Under the pieces are notes generated by a model, which was given only the letters and a program-made list of their open reading frames with translations, searched no databases and had not been told where the DNA came from. Shown here piece after piece: positions 26,023-34,546 of a stretch of 64,000 bases of DNA; positions within the stretch are counted from its first letter, which is position 1; each line of letters starts with the position of its first letter. Source of the DNA: Shewanella aquimarina (lineage in GTDB: Bacteria; Pseudomonadota; Gammaproteobacteria; Enterobacterales; Shewanellaceae); the NCBI RefSeq assembly GCF_023349185.1, contig NZ_JAKIKY010000011.1:115043-179042 (forward strand). The letters are read 5' to 3'. Both the position numbers and the translations under genes were made by a program.

Positions 26023-27237
26023 TTAATGGTGTGCCCACTGCACTTTTGACAGGTCTACACCATCTTTGAACATCTCCCACAATGGAGACATCTCTCTCAA
26101 CTGACCGATAGACTTGGTAATGGTCTCGATCGCATGGTCAATCTCCTCTTCCGTCGTGAAACGACCGATAGAGAAACGGATTGAGCTGTGCGCCATTTCA
26201 TCGTCTAATCCTAATGCACGAAGCACATAGCTAGGCTCTAAACTTGCTGAGGTACAGGCAGAACCTGATGAAACAGCCAGATCTTTCAGCGCCATCATCA
26301 AAGACTCACCTTCGACGAAGTTAAAGCTGACGTTCAGGCTGCCGCAGTATCTCTGCTCTGCATCACCGTTGATATAGGTTTCTTCGATATGCTTGATGCC
26401 GTCCCACAGTCTGTCGCGCAGACGACGGATACGGGCGTTGTCGCTTTCCATGTCGGCCTTGGCAATGGCTGCCGCTTCACCCATGCCCACAATCTGGTGA
26501 GTCGCCAGGGTTCCGCTACGCATGCCGCGCTCGTGTCCGCCACCGTGCATGGTCGCTTCCAGACGAATACGTGGCTTACGACGCACATACAGGGCGCCGA
26601 TGCCCTTAGGGCCATACATCTTATGGGCCGAGATAGACATCAGGTCGACCTTGGTCTTCTGCAGGTCGATAGGCAATTTGCCCGCGCTTTGCGCCGCGTC
26701 TACATGGAAGATCACCTTCTTGGCACGGCAAAGCTCGCCGATGGCGTCGATATCATGAATCACGCCGATCTCGTTATTTACATGCATCAGGCTGAGCAGT
26801 ATGGTGTCTTCACGCATCGCCGCCTCGAGCTTCTCGATAGGGATGATGCCGTTTGACTCAGGCTCAAGGTAGGTTACCTCGAAGCCTTCACGCTCTAGCT
26901 GGCGACAGGTGTCCAGCACAGCCTTATGTTCTGTCTTGCTGGTGATGATGTGCTTGCCTTTCTTATGATAAAAATGCGCAACACCCTTGATGGCCAGGTT
27001 GTCAGACTCGGTAGCGCCCGAGGTAAAGACGATCTCACGAGGATCGGCGTTGATCAACTCGGCCACCTGGTTACGGGCGATATCCACCGCCTCTTCGGCC
27101 TGCCAGCCGTAACGGTGAGAACGTGAAGCGGGGTTACCAAAAATCCCGTCCATCGTCATGTATTGCATCATTTTCTCTGCTACGCGCGGATCGACCGGCG
27201 TCGTCGCAGCATAATCTAAATAAATAGGAAGCTTCAT
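26023..27237 (-). CDS. iscS: Cysteine desulfurase IscS
   Basis: A 404-residue PLP enzyme, the length of E. coli IscS. The PLP lysine is in [20 protein letters not shown] and the catalytic cysteine is in [17 protein letters not shown] on a flexible loop. It supplies sulfur for Fe-S clusters, tRNA thiolation and other pathways. It is second in the operon, 77 bp after iscR. Confidence 0.98.
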   Translation of the reverse strand: MKLPIYLDYAATTPVDPRVAEKMMQYMTMDGIFGNPASRSHRYGWQAEEAVDIARNQVAELINADPREIVFTSGATESDNLAIKGVAHFYHKKGKHIITSKTEHKAVLDTCRQLEREGFEVTYLEPESNGIIPIEKLEAAMREDTILLSLMHVNNEIGVIHDIDAIGELCRAKKVIFHVDAAQSAGKLPIDLQKTKVDLMSISAHKMYGPKGIGALYVRRKPRIRLEATMHGGGHERGMRSGTLATHQIVGMGEAAAIAKADMESDNARIRRLRDRLWDGIKHIEETYINGDAEQRYCGSLNVSFNFVEGESLMMALKDLAVSSGSACTSASLEPSYVLRALGLDDEMAHSSIRFSIGRFTTEEEIDHAIETITKSIGQLREMSPLWEMFKDGVDLSKVQWAHH

Positions 27238-27314
27238 CTCACACTCCGTACTGAGTAGTCATGGCGCGACCACTTAACCACGTACATATAGTAATAATTA
27301 ATAACAAAGTTAAC

Positions 27315-27776
27315 TTATAGGGTTACTCTTTGTTCCTGTTGCATCTTGTCTTGCTTGATTGAGATAAATTGCACATCTCGCTTGTTCATCAGACCCGCAA
27401 GGCTAATGCCATTTAAAAAATCTGAAATCTGTTTGCTCAAATCGCCCCAGAGCGAATGGGTTAAACATCTTGTACCGCTCTGACAATTTCCCAAACCTTG
27501 ACAACGTGTGGCGTCGACCGACTCATCTACCGCCCGAACCACCATGCCCACGGAGATATCACTGGCGTCGAAACCGAGACGATAACCGCCGCCAGGTCCT
27601 CTGACGCTGGAGACTAATCCATGCTTACGTAATTTAGCGAAGAGTTGTTCAAGATAGGAAAGAGAGATTCCCTGACGCTCGGAGATGTCAGCTAATGGGA
27701 CCGGGCCAGAAGTAGAATGCATTGCAACGTCTAACATTGCCGTTACCGCATACCGACCTTTTGAAGTTAGTTTCAT
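27315..27776 (-). CDS. iscR: Fe-S cluster-sensing regulator IscR
   Basis: A 153-residue Rrf2-family repressor. The helix-turn-helix spans about residues 1-65 ([20 protein letters not shown], then [19 protein letters not shown]). The [2Fe-2S] ligands Cys92, Cys98 and Cys104 plus His107 are all present. Start 27776 gives the canonical [10 protein letters not shown] terminus; three extra upstream residues are possible. Two IscR sites in its promoter (27817-27866) show autoregulation of the whole isc operon. Confidence 0.97.
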   Translation of the reverse strand: MKLTSKGRYAVTAMLDVAMHSTSGPVPLADISERQGISLSYLEQLFAKLRKHGLVSSVRGPGGGYRLGFDASDISVGMVVRAVDESVDATRCQGLGNCQSGTRCLTHSLWGDLSKQISDFLNGISLAGLMNKRDVQFISIKQDKMQQEQRVTL

Positions 27777-27816
27777 AGCTACCACTGCTCTCTAAAATGC
27801 TTAGGTCAATTCAATC

Positions 27817-27841
27817 ATACCCGACTATTTTAGTCAAGTAT
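27817..27841. promoter_or_regulatory. IscR type 1 binding site (perfect consensus)
   Basis: The 25-bp palindromic site begins ATACCCGACTATTTT at 27817 and ends AGTCAAGTAT at 27841. It fits the published type 1 pattern (ATASYYGACT, RWWW, YAGTCRRSTAT) at every position. Its near end lies about 40 bp upstream of the iscR start. Confidence 0.9.
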
Positions 27842-27866
27842 AAAGCCTAGTATTTTGGTCAGGTAT
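27842..27866. promoter_or_regulatory. second, degenerate IscR type 1 site
   Basis: The next 25 bp begin AAAGCCTAGTATTTT and end GGTCAGGTAT, matching the same pattern at 21 of 25 positions. It abuts the first site without a gap, as with the clustered sites in the E. coli iscR promoter. Confidence 0.7.
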
Positions 27867-27972
27867 TAAGGGCGTTATCGGAAACAGGAAATACCCTGCT
27901 TCGTTGCTGGGGTATTTAACCTGTTTCAAGGCAAAGATTCAACGCTCAGAGGGCAATAAATCTCACTCTTTA

Positions 27973-28794
27973 TTAAATAATGGGATCAAACTCATCTATC
28001 GCCTGCTGGCGTTTCTCGGCGGCGGCCTGCTCGGCGTCGCTAAATTCACCCACTTCGAGCTCGGGAAGCCTTTCGGTACAAACGCTGCCGCCCATGCTCT
28101 GCACGGCCTGACACACCTCTTGCACCTTAGAGTCCATCAGGTGCATATGGTCGAGCATCTTGCCGATAGCATTGGCCACTGGATCGGGATTATCGGGAGA
28201 GACCGCATAGGCATCGAAGCCATATTTCTTGGCCATCTCTGAGCGGCGCTGAGCATGCTCCTTAGCCTCATCGCTAGGCCTGGCCACTTCTCGGGCGGGG
28301 ATCCCCACCACAGTGGTGTCTTTTGGCACCTCTTTGACCACCACTGAATTAGAGCCCACACGTGCCCCATCGTGCATGGTGATGGGACCGAGGATCTTGG
28401 CGCCGGCGCCCACGACCACATTGTTGCCAAGGGTCGGGTGACGTTTGCCCGCCTGCCAGGTCGTGCCCCCAAGGGTAACGCCATGGTATAGGGTACAGTC
28501 GTTGCCGATTTCGGCTGTCTCACCGATCACCACGCCCATGCCATGGTCGATAAAGAAACGGTCGCCTATGGTGGCACCCGGATGAATTTCCACGCCGGTC
28601 AACCAGCGTGAGAAGGTAGAGATCATGCGCGCCGTCAGACACCACTTGGCCTTCCAAAGCTTATGGCTGACACGGTGGATCCAAATCGCCTGCATCCCTG
28701 GATAGTTAAGCAGGATCTCTAGGGTACCGTTCGCCGCCGGATCTCTATGGTAGATGGAGGCTATGTCATCTTTAATTCTGGAAATCACGCCCAT
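27973..28794 (-). CDS. cysE: Serine O-acetyltransferase
   Basis: A 273-residue left-handed beta-helix enzyme that acetylates serine for cysteine synthesis. Hexapeptide-repeat sequence runs from about [19 protein letters not shown] to [15 protein letters not shown], with catalytic HGVTLGGT. The C-terminal tail after about residue 190 is longer than in the short bacterial forms. Position next to the isc genes links cysteine supply with Fe-S assembly. It follows trmJ by 4 bp. Confidence 0.95.
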   Translation of the reverse strand: MGVISRIKDDIASIYHRDPAANGTLEILLNYPGMQAIWIHRVSHKLWKAKWCLTARMISTFSRWLTGVEIHPGATIGDRFFIDHGMGVVIGETAEIGNDCTLYHGVTLGGTTWQAGKRHPTLGNNVVVGAGAKILGPITMHDGARVGSNSVVVKEVPKDTTVVGIPAREVARPSDEAKEHAQRRSEMAKKYGFDAYAVSPDNPDPVANAIGKMLDHMHLMDSKVQEVCQAVQSMGGSVCTERLPELEVGEFSDAEQAAAEKRQQAIDEFDPII

Positions 28795-28798
28795 GGCT

Positions 28799-29557
28799 CT
28801 ATTCTTCCTTCGTTGACTGCACGTCTTTTGTGGCCTGCTGGGCCAATGCGACCTTCTTATCTACCGAGGTCAGGATACCTCGTAGGATGTTCATCTCCTG
28901 GCTCTCGATTCTCGCCCGGCTAAAGAGGCGTCTCAGCTTAGTCATCACCTGCCCCGGATGCTGCTTGATGATAAATCCGGTCGAAAGCAGTGTCTTCTCC
29001 AGATGAACGAAGAAGTTTTCCTGCTCCTTGGCCAGCGGATACGCCTGCTCTTCCACCGTCTCGGGATCCATGTTGAGATGCGCCACACGCGCCTCATAAC
29101 AGATGATTTGCACCGCCTGGGCCAGGTTCAGCGAGGTATATTCTGGATTAGCGGGTATGCTCACATGATAGTTGCATTTTTGCAGCTCATCATTGCTCAG
29201 GCCATTGCTTTCACGACCAAAGACGATGGCCACAGGGCCATTAACGGCGGCGCCAGCGAGTTTTTCACCCGCCTGACGAGGATCCAGCATGGGCCAGTCC
29301 AGAGTACGGCTGCGGGCACTGGTGGCGATCACCAGGCTGCAATCGGCAATAGCGTCTTCCAAACAGTCGACGGTCACCGCATGCTTAAGGATATCCGACG
29401 CCCCGGCGGCGAGCGCGACAGACTGGCCATCGGGTGCCACCTTGGGCTCGGCGAGATAAAGTGTGGAAAGCCCCATGGTTTTCATGGCACGGGCGGTTGA
29501 ACCTATATTACCTGGATGAGTGGTTCCTACGAGAACGACACGAATATTGCTAAGCAT
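28799..29557 (-). CDS. trmJ: tRNA (cytidine/uridine-2'-O-)-methyltransferase TrmJ
   Basis: A 252-residue SPOUT-fold enzyme that methylates the ribose of residue 32 in tRNA. Motifs [33 protein letters not shown] and [16 protein letters not shown] form the knotted SAM site. Start 29557 ([11 protein letters not shown]) gives the family N terminus; the longer upstream frame has no support. It is the first gene of trmJ-cysE and is divergent from suhB. Confidence 0.95.
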   Translation of the reverse strand: MLSNIRVVLVGTTHPGNIGSTARAMKTMGLSTLYLAEPKVAPDGQSVALAAGASDILKHAVTVDCLEDAIADCSLVIATSARSRTLDWPMLDPRQAGEKLAGAAVNGPVAIVFGRESNGLSNDELQKCNYHVSIPANPEYTSLNLAQAVQIICYEARVAHLNMDPETVEEQAYPLAKEQENFFVHLEKTLLSTGFIIKQHPGQVMTKLRRLFSRARIESQEMNILRGILTSVDKKVALAQQATKDVQSTKEE

Positions 29558-29640
29558 GAAACAAGTTTGATTTCTTTCTATAGAACAGTGGATTGATGGT
29601 ATCACAGCGTAAGGGGATCCCTTAATATAAAAATCTATAT

Positions 29641-29668
29641 TTGATATAACGCTTGAAAAGCGTATAAT
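29641..29668 (+). promoter_or_regulatory. sigma-70 promoter of suhB
   Basis: TTGATA (29641-29646) and a perfect TATAAT (29663-29668) are separated by 16 bp and lie about 46 bp upstream of the suhB start codon. Confidence 0.75.
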
Positions 29669-29714
29669 ACGCGCCGATTATTTATATCTGTTCTTTAACA
29701 TCCAGGGGATTGTA

Positions 29715-30518
29715 ATGCATCCGATGCAGACCATCGCTGTGCGCGCCGCTCGCGCTGCCGGCCAAACAATTATGCGTGCCTATACCGAACTCGACCGTGT
29801 AGAAGTTAGCGCAAAAGGTATCAATGACTACGTGACTAACGTAGATAAAGAAGCTGAAGCTGCCATTACATATCAAATCCGCAAGTCGTACCCGGACCAC
29901 ACCATTGTCGGTGAAGAAAATGGTGAGAATAAGGGTCAAAACAGCGACTACATGTGGATTGTCGATCCCTTGGATGGCACTAACAACTTTGTTAGAGGCA
30001 TCCCTCATTTTGCGGTTTCTATCGCCGTACAACACAAAGGCAAAACCGAAGTTGCCGTCGTCTACGATCCTGTTCGTGACGAGCTGTTCACTGCCGTGCG
30101 CGGTAAAGGCGCCAAGCTAAACGATTTCCGTATCCGCGTGAGCAAAGCAAACGATCTTAGCGACGCCATCGTAGGTACCGGCTTCCCATTCAAGGCAAAG
30201 CAACACTCAGAAACTTACATGAAGCTGCTGGCCTCTACTTTCAGCCAGTGTGCCGATCTGCGCCGTGCAGGTTCTGCCGCCCTGGATCTGGCTTACGTAG
30301 CAGCCGGTCGTATGGACGCCTTCTTCGAAATCGGTCTTAAGCCATGGGACATCGCCGCTGGCGATCTGCTGGTTCGTGAAGCTGGCGGTACCGTCACCGA
30401 CTTTACCGGTAACCACGGCTACATGGGTTCAGGCAACATCATCGCAGGTAGCCCTAAGGCAACCGTCGCTATGGTGAAGAGCTTCCGCCCTCTGCTGAGC
30501 GATGCCCTTAAGCGTTAA
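29715..30518 (+). CDS. suhB: Inositol-1-monophosphatase SuhB
   Basis: A 267-residue Mg-dependent phosphatase fold protein. The metal-binding motifs are VGEENGEN, DPLDGTNNFVRGIPHFAVSI and WDIAAGDLLVREAGGTVTDF. SuhB in E. coli also joins the rRNA antitermination complex, so it is a candidate for the same role here. Length is normal. It has a strong promoter and its own terminator. Confidence 0.96.
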   Translation: MHPMQTIAVRAARAAGQTIMRAYTELDRVEVSAKGINDYVTNVDKEAEAAITYQIRKSYPDHTIVGEENGENKGQNSDYMWIVDPLDGTNNFVRGIPHFAVSIAVQHKGKTEVAVVYDPVRDELFTAVRGKGAKLNDFRIRVSKANDLSDAIVGTGFPFKAKQHSETYMKLLASTFSQCADLRRAGSAALDLAYVAAGRMDAFFEIGLKPWDIAAGDLLVREAGGTVTDFTGNHGYMGSGNIIAGSPKATVAMVKSFRPLLSDALKR

Positions 30519-30548
30519 TCCCGGATTAAACAGCATCGCACGCTAAAG

Positions 30549-30571
30549 ACCGCCTTCATGGCGGTTTTTTT
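30549..30571 (+). terminator. terminator of suhB
   Basis: ACCGCC (30549-30554), loop TTCAT, GGCGGT (30560-30565) then a run of seven T residues, 30 bp after the suhB stop. The rest of 30572-30822 contains no gene I can support. Confidence 0.9.
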
Positions 30572-30822
30572 ATGCCTGTTGTTTATAACCTATCTATATG
30601 GTCTTTTTTTAGAGACTTTGAATAACGCTTTTCTCCACTTCATATCATGATTTCAGCCATAGGCCGTTGCACGGTTTCATCAAGCGCATATCAAGTTAAA
30701 AACCGCTACACGAAAAATGCTAGATGAAGAAGCCGCCTCCATTCAAAGCCGGTGCCCTGATTCAATCCTGGTTAATTAAAAACGAGCTGCGCTTATTTAC
30801 ATGCATATAAATTACACCTTAT

Positions 30823-30849
30823 AATATCCGACATATTTACTCGGATATT
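30823..30849. promoter_or_regulatory. 9-bp inverted repeat upstream of nnrS (possible operator or mRNA hairpin)
   Basis: AATATCCGA (30823-30831) and TCGGATATT (30841-30849) form a perfect inverted repeat with a 9-bp spacer, ending 13 bp before the NnrS start codon. It could be a regulator site or a stem near the ribosome site. It is not the NsrR or FNR pattern as I know them. Confidence 0.55.
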
Positions 30850-30862
30850 TAATGAGACGCGT

Positions 30863-32035
30863 ATGCTTAACATAGACGAACCCGCCCATCTCCAACCCAA
30901 ACTCGCCCTGCTGCGTTTGGGATTTCGTCCCTTCTTCCTGTTTGGCGCCCTGTTCAGCCTGGTTGCCCTGACTCTGTGGGGCAGCTTTCTCACCGGTCGT
31001 CTCGGCTTTACCCCCCATGGAAATCCACTATGGTGGCACGGCCATGAGATGCTATTCGGCTTCGTGATGGCGATTGTCGCCGGCTTCCTGTTAACCGCAT
31101 CGCAAACCTGGACAGGTCAGAAGAGCATCAAAGGCTGGCCACTGGGAGCCCTCTTCCTGCTTTGGCTGACGCCGCGCATCTTGCTCGCGAATAATCAGTG
31201 GGGCAGCTTCGAGGTCGTGGCCATGCTGGATCTACTATTCGCGCCGGCAGCGGCACTGGTCCTGGCCCGCCAGGTGATCGCCGTCAGGCAATGGCGCAAC
31301 TTTGCCTTCATCCCCATCTTGCTGCTGCTCACCATGGCCAATGCCCTGAGCTACTACGGCGTGAGCAGCCAGAACAGCCTGCTGGTATCCCATGCCTTTC
31401 ACGGTGCCACCATCTTGATGGTGACCTTAGTGGCCCTCATCGGTGGGCGGGTAATTCCCTTCTTTACCGATAGAGCCACACAGTGGCAGCGCCCGGACAA
31501 CATCTCCTGGCTGGAAAAGCTCACCTTCATCAGTCTGATGGCACTCTTTATCGCCATGCTTGTGGGTCAGCACCTTGCTGTAATGCTGTGCGCCGCCGTG
31601 GCCGGGATCACCCTCTTGGTACGCTGGTCTCGTTGGGGCGTGCAATCTACCTTTAGCGTACCACTACTCTGGTCGCTGCATCTAAGTTATCTCTGCATCC
31701 CGATTGGCCTGCTGCTGATCGCGATGGGCGCTAGCGTCTCGGCCGGTCTGCACGCCATGACGGTAGGCGGACTGGGCGGCATGATACTAGCAATGATGGC
31801 CAGGGTCTCCTTGGGCCATACTGGTCGCAACCTGCTACCACCTAAGGTAATGACTGGCGCCTTCGCCCTTATCCTTATCTCGACAATCACCCGAGTCTTG
31901 GCAAGCCTGTTCCCAGAGCAGTTTATGCTTTGGCTCACGGTTGCCCTGGTGGCCTGGATCTTCGCCTTTGGCACCTTTGTTGTCTGCTACGCCCCCATTC
32001 TGCTTACCCCAAGGGTTGATGGCAGACCCGGCTAA
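30863..32035 (+). CDS. nnrS: NnrS family membrane protein
   Basis: A 390-residue polytopic inner-membrane protein with about 12 hydrophobic segments. It begins with a short cytoplasmic region and the family pattern LRLGFRPFFLFGALFSL, followed by WWHGHEMLFGFVMAIVAGFL with conserved His residues. NnrS is a haem- and copper-containing protein that protects metabolism against nitric oxide in other bacteria. No denitrification gene is next to it. Ribosome site is weak, and an inverted repeat sits just upstream. Confidence 0.92.
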   Translation: MLNIDEPAHLQPKLALLRLGFRPFFLFGALFSLVALTLWGSFLTGRLGFTPHGNPLWWHGHEMLFGFVMAIVAGFLLTASQTWTGQKSIKGWPLGALFLLWLTPRILLANNQWGSFEVVAMLDLLFAPAAALVLARQVIAVRQWRNFAFIPILLLLTMANALSYYGVSSQNSLLVSHAFHGATILMVTLVALIGGRVIPFFTDRATQWQRPDNISWLEKLTFISLMALFIAMLVGQHLAVMLCAAVAGITLLVRWSRWGVQSTFSVPLLWSLHLSYLCIPIGLLLIAMGASVSAGLHAMTVGGLGGMILAMMARVSLGHTGRNLLPPKVMTGAFALILISTITRVLASLFPEQFMLWLTVALVAWIFAFGTFVVCYAPILLTPRVDGRPG

Positions 32036-32143
32036 GCCCCTAACAGAGGCCAAAACGTCAGTTTGTGAAAAGCATCACATCCAGGCTCTGGCATAGCGCT
32101 CAATACTTGTTACCATCTATAAAAACATTACTGAGCGCTATTC

Positions 32144-32548
32144 ATGGGAAAACTCTACACGCAATATGGCTCTAAAAGCCTCAAAGCAATAGAACATTTT
32201 GTTTTAATTATCATCGCCATCGCCACCATAGTGGCCATAGGGCAAGAGATAGCGCACATCATCAAGATGGGAGAGGTTGCGCTGGCGGATCTACTGCTGC
32301 TATTCATCTATCTCGAGGTGCTGGCCATGGTGGCCAACTACGCAGAATCGGGTAAGTTACCGGTTCGGATGCCGCTCTATATCGCCATCGTCGCCCTGGC
32401 CCGTTATCTGATCCTGGATATGAAGGGGATGGAAGACTGGCGTATTCTGGCGATCTCAGTATCTACCCTGGTGCTTGCCAGTACGGTTATCGTGATCCGC
32501 TGGGGACAGCTAAAACTCCCCTATCCTCGAAAAGAGGACGATCACTAG
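32144..32548 (+). CDS. PsiE family membrane protein
   Basis: A 134-residue protein with four hydrophobic segments: FVLIIIAIATIVAIGQEI; LADLLLLFIYLEVLAMVANY; MPLYIAIVALARYLIL; ILAISVSTLVLASTVIVI. It matches the phosphate-starvation-inducible PsiE family, including MVANYAESGKLPVRMPLYIA. Function is unknown in any organism. It has its own terminator and is probably a single gene. Confidence 0.85.
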   Translation: MGKLYTQYGSKSLKAIEHFVLIIIAIATIVAIGQEIAHIIKMGEVALADLLLLFIYLEVLAMVANYAESGKLPVRMPLYIAIVALARYLILDMKGMEDWRILAISVSTLVLASTVIVIRWGQLKLPYPRKEDDH

Positions 32549-32557
32549 CCTGTTTGT

Positions 32558-32583
32558 GGGGCGGCAAGCGCCGCCCCTTTTTA
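32558..32583 (+). terminator. terminator of the PsiE-family gene
   Basis: GGGGCGGC (32558-32565), loop AAGC, GCCGCCCC (32570-32577), followed by six T residues; 10 bp after the stop codon. Confidence 0.9.
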
Positions 32584-32723
32584 CATTTGGCTACCAAGCA
32601 TCAACTCGACATCAGCTGTAAATAACTAACCGTTATTCATGTTGTTATAACTATTATTTCCCACATAAACTGTGCTACGTTTAAAAGGCTTTCCCCCTAT
32701 ATCTAACAGCAAGGAAAACTCTG

Positions 32724-33026
32724 ATGGATCAAAACCACGAAGATTTTGAAGAACGCCGTCAATCCCTGCGGGTTGACATGGAAGCCGAACGTATCCTGAT
32801 CTCATGGACGGATGGCTTAGACGTGGTGCACACAGATGATGCCATCTGTATGGATCTGGCGCGTCGTGGTGTGCTGATTGAATACAAGCAGGCTTTTACT
32901 TTGGGCGACCTGCTCACTGTCACCTTCAATCCCAACACAGATAAGCAAAACAGTATCAAGGCCCAGGTGTGTCGATGCACCGAATGTGCACCACATCGTT
33001 TCCAGGTTGCGATGCAAATTATTTAG
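32724..33026 (+). CDS. PilZ-like domain protein, candidate c-di-GMP receptor
   Basis: A 100-residue single-domain protein. ERRQSLRVDM holds the RxxxR part of the PilZ signature, and MDLARRGVLIEYKQ sits where D/N-x-S-x-x-G is expected, with Ala in place of Ser. The beta-barrel-like rest (FTLGDLLTVTFN, RFQVAMQI) fits the fold. Ligand binding is therefore plausible but not certain. It lies alone, 113 bp before the ParA gene. Confidence 0.7.
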   Translation: MDQNHEDFEERRQSLRVDMEAERILISWTDGLDVVHTDDAICMDLARRGVLIEYKQAFTLGDLLTVTFNPNTDKQNSIKAQVCRCTECAPHRFQVAMQII

Positions 33027-33139
33027 CCTTTTCAGTGAACTAAAAACAGGAGTTCGGGCAGTATCCATAACTCTGTTCTATACTAAACAGCACAAGTTCT
33101 GCGACATAAACCAGTGCCAATGCTTGAGGGAGACACGCT

Positions 33140-33808
33140 ATGATTCTGCTTGTTGGGGGTGAGAAAGGTGGCGCGGGCAAGAGTTGCCTGGCCCAAAATA
33201 TCGCCGTACATATCACTCAAAAATACAAAGCCAACGTATTGATGGTCGACTGTGATCCCCAGCGCACCACCTCAGACTGGATCCAGGCCCGTAATGAGGA
33301 TACCAGCCTACCCGCGATTAATTGCATTCAACTCTACGGTAAAATTCGTAATGATCTTCTTGGGTTAGACCAAAGATTCGACTATGTGATCGTCGACTGT
33401 GGTGGCCAGGACAACCTAGCCATGCGTGCGGCCATGTCGGTAGCCACCTATGTGGTTCTGCCTCTGAGGCCCAAGCGGCGGGATCTAAAGACTCTCCCCC
33501 ATATGGAAGATATGCTCAGCACCTGTAAGATGGTCAACCCTAAGATGGTGGCTACCGTGGTGATGACCCAGTGCCCTGCGCTGCCCAGCCAATATAAACG
33601 CATACTGGAGGCCAAGGAGGTGGTTGAATCATTCGGACTCAGGGTGTTGGACGCTGTGACCTTTAGCCGCAACATCTATGATGACAGTGAAGAACAAGGA
33701 TCGTCGGTCATCGAAATCGAACCGGAAGGAAAAGCCGCCGCCGAGATACGTGCTATCGCCGATGAACTGTTTGCGATACCACCAGAAAATTCTTATGAGC
33801 TTAACTGA
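33140..33808 (+). CDS. ParA family ATPase (orphan, MipZ/plasmid-partition type)
   Basis: A 222-residue deviant Walker A ATPase: GGEKGGAGKSCLAQNIA (KGGxGKS at 9-15), VDCDPQRTTSDW and YVIVDCGGQDN. No N-terminal DNA-binding domain, as in small type Ib ParA proteins. The downstream ribbon-helix-helix gene overlaps it by 14 bp, giving a two-gene partition-like cassette on the chromosome. GGGAG precedes the ATG. The cargo is unknown; a polar landmark (HubP/FimV) is encoded in the same window. Confidence 0.88.
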   Translation: MILLVGGEKGGAGKSCLAQNIAVHITQKYKANVLMVDCDPQRTTSDWIQARNEDTSLPAINCIQLYGKIRNDLLGLDQRFDYVIVDCGGQDNLAMRAAMSVATYVVLPLRPKRRDLKTLPHMEDMLSTCKMVNPKMVATVVMTQCPALPSQYKRILEAKEVVESFGLRVLDAVTFSRNIYDDSEEQGSSVIEIEPEGKAAAEIRAIADELFAIPPENSYELN

Positions 33809-34139
33809 TCTTAAACGCCGTAAATCTAAGCCACGCAAAAAGTTGTCGGTTGAAGATTTTATCGAGGATGCCAACAACTATGCGTTTGGTCAGCCTAGCC
33901 TCTCTAATCGCGTCAAGAAACAACGCAAAACCAATACCACGGTCAACCAGAAGAAGCAGGCGAGCCGTATCTTTCGCCATGCCACCTTTACCCTGACCGA
34001 GACCAGCATAGCTCAGCTCAATTCGCTGGCGAAGGAGAGCAAGGTGGCCAAGTCTCGCCTGATCCGTATGATGATCACCGAATTCGCCGGTAAATCTAAG
34101 GCCGAGCTACAAGCCCTGATAGAGCTCAGCCAGGACTAG
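33795..34139 (+). CDS. ribbon-helix-helix DNA-binding protein paired with ParA
   Basis: A 114-residue basic protein beginning MSLTDLKRRKSKPRKKLSVE. The C-terminal part (about 65-105) has the pattern of a ribbon-helix-helix fold: a strand ATFTLTETS, then two helices IAQLNSLAKESK and SRLIRMMITEFA. The N-terminal half is Lys/Arg-rich and probably disordered. The start at 33795 overlaps the ParA stop, indicating translational coupling. By analogy with ParG/Omega proteins it may bind DNA and stimulate the ATPase; that is inference. Confidence 0.75.
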   Translation: MSLTDLKRRKSKPRKKLSVEDFIEDANNYAFGQPSLSNRVKKQRKTNTTVNQKKQASRIFRHATFTLTETSIAQLNSLAKESKVAKSRLIRMMITEFAGKSKAELQALIELSQD

Positions 34140-34146
34140 CGCTGCG

Positions 34147-34389
34147 TTAGTGATTGCAGATACGATCGGCTGCGGTGGCGATCCCCTCGGCCGACTCGGT
34201 AAACTTGCCCTTACGCTCGAGAAACGCAATCAGCTCCTGGGCGTCCATCTCGCTGGCCGAACAGGTATGATAGCGCGCATGCTCACCAAACTCGTTATGC
34301 ATGAGCTGAGTCAGCTCCCTCTTTGATACTGCGCGGCCCAAGGACAACATAAGTTCCATCACCTGATGGCCGTGAATTGAATCTGACAT
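34147..34389 (-). CDS. YecH family (DUF2492) small metal-binding-type protein
   Basis: An 80-residue protein, MSDSIHGHQVMELMLSLG onward, with HTCSASEMDAQELIAFLERK. It matches E. coli YecH in layout and in the His/Cys pattern (HGH, HTCSA), which suggests metal binding. Role unknown. It is a single gene facing the ParA cassette. Confidence 0.85.
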   Translation of the reverse strand: MSDSIHGHQVMELMLSLGRAVSKRELTQLMHNEFGEHARYHTCSASEMDAQELIAFLERKGKFTESAEGIATAADRICNH

Positions 34390-34546
34390 ACTCTTCCCAA
34401 AAGATATAAAAAAGATATGTCTTTATAACCTATCTCACTGACAGAAACTTTGATCCCGTACGCAAAGCCCGCCCTTGTCCTAAAACCAGCGCCAATGCTA
34501 TGCTGAAGATCACTCAGGCCTCTCCTACACGAGTACCCAAGTTGCT

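Noticed and set aside
30781..30822. NsrR- or FNR-like site upstream of nnrS
   Set aside because: ACATGCATATAAATTACA is only a weak fit to either consensus.
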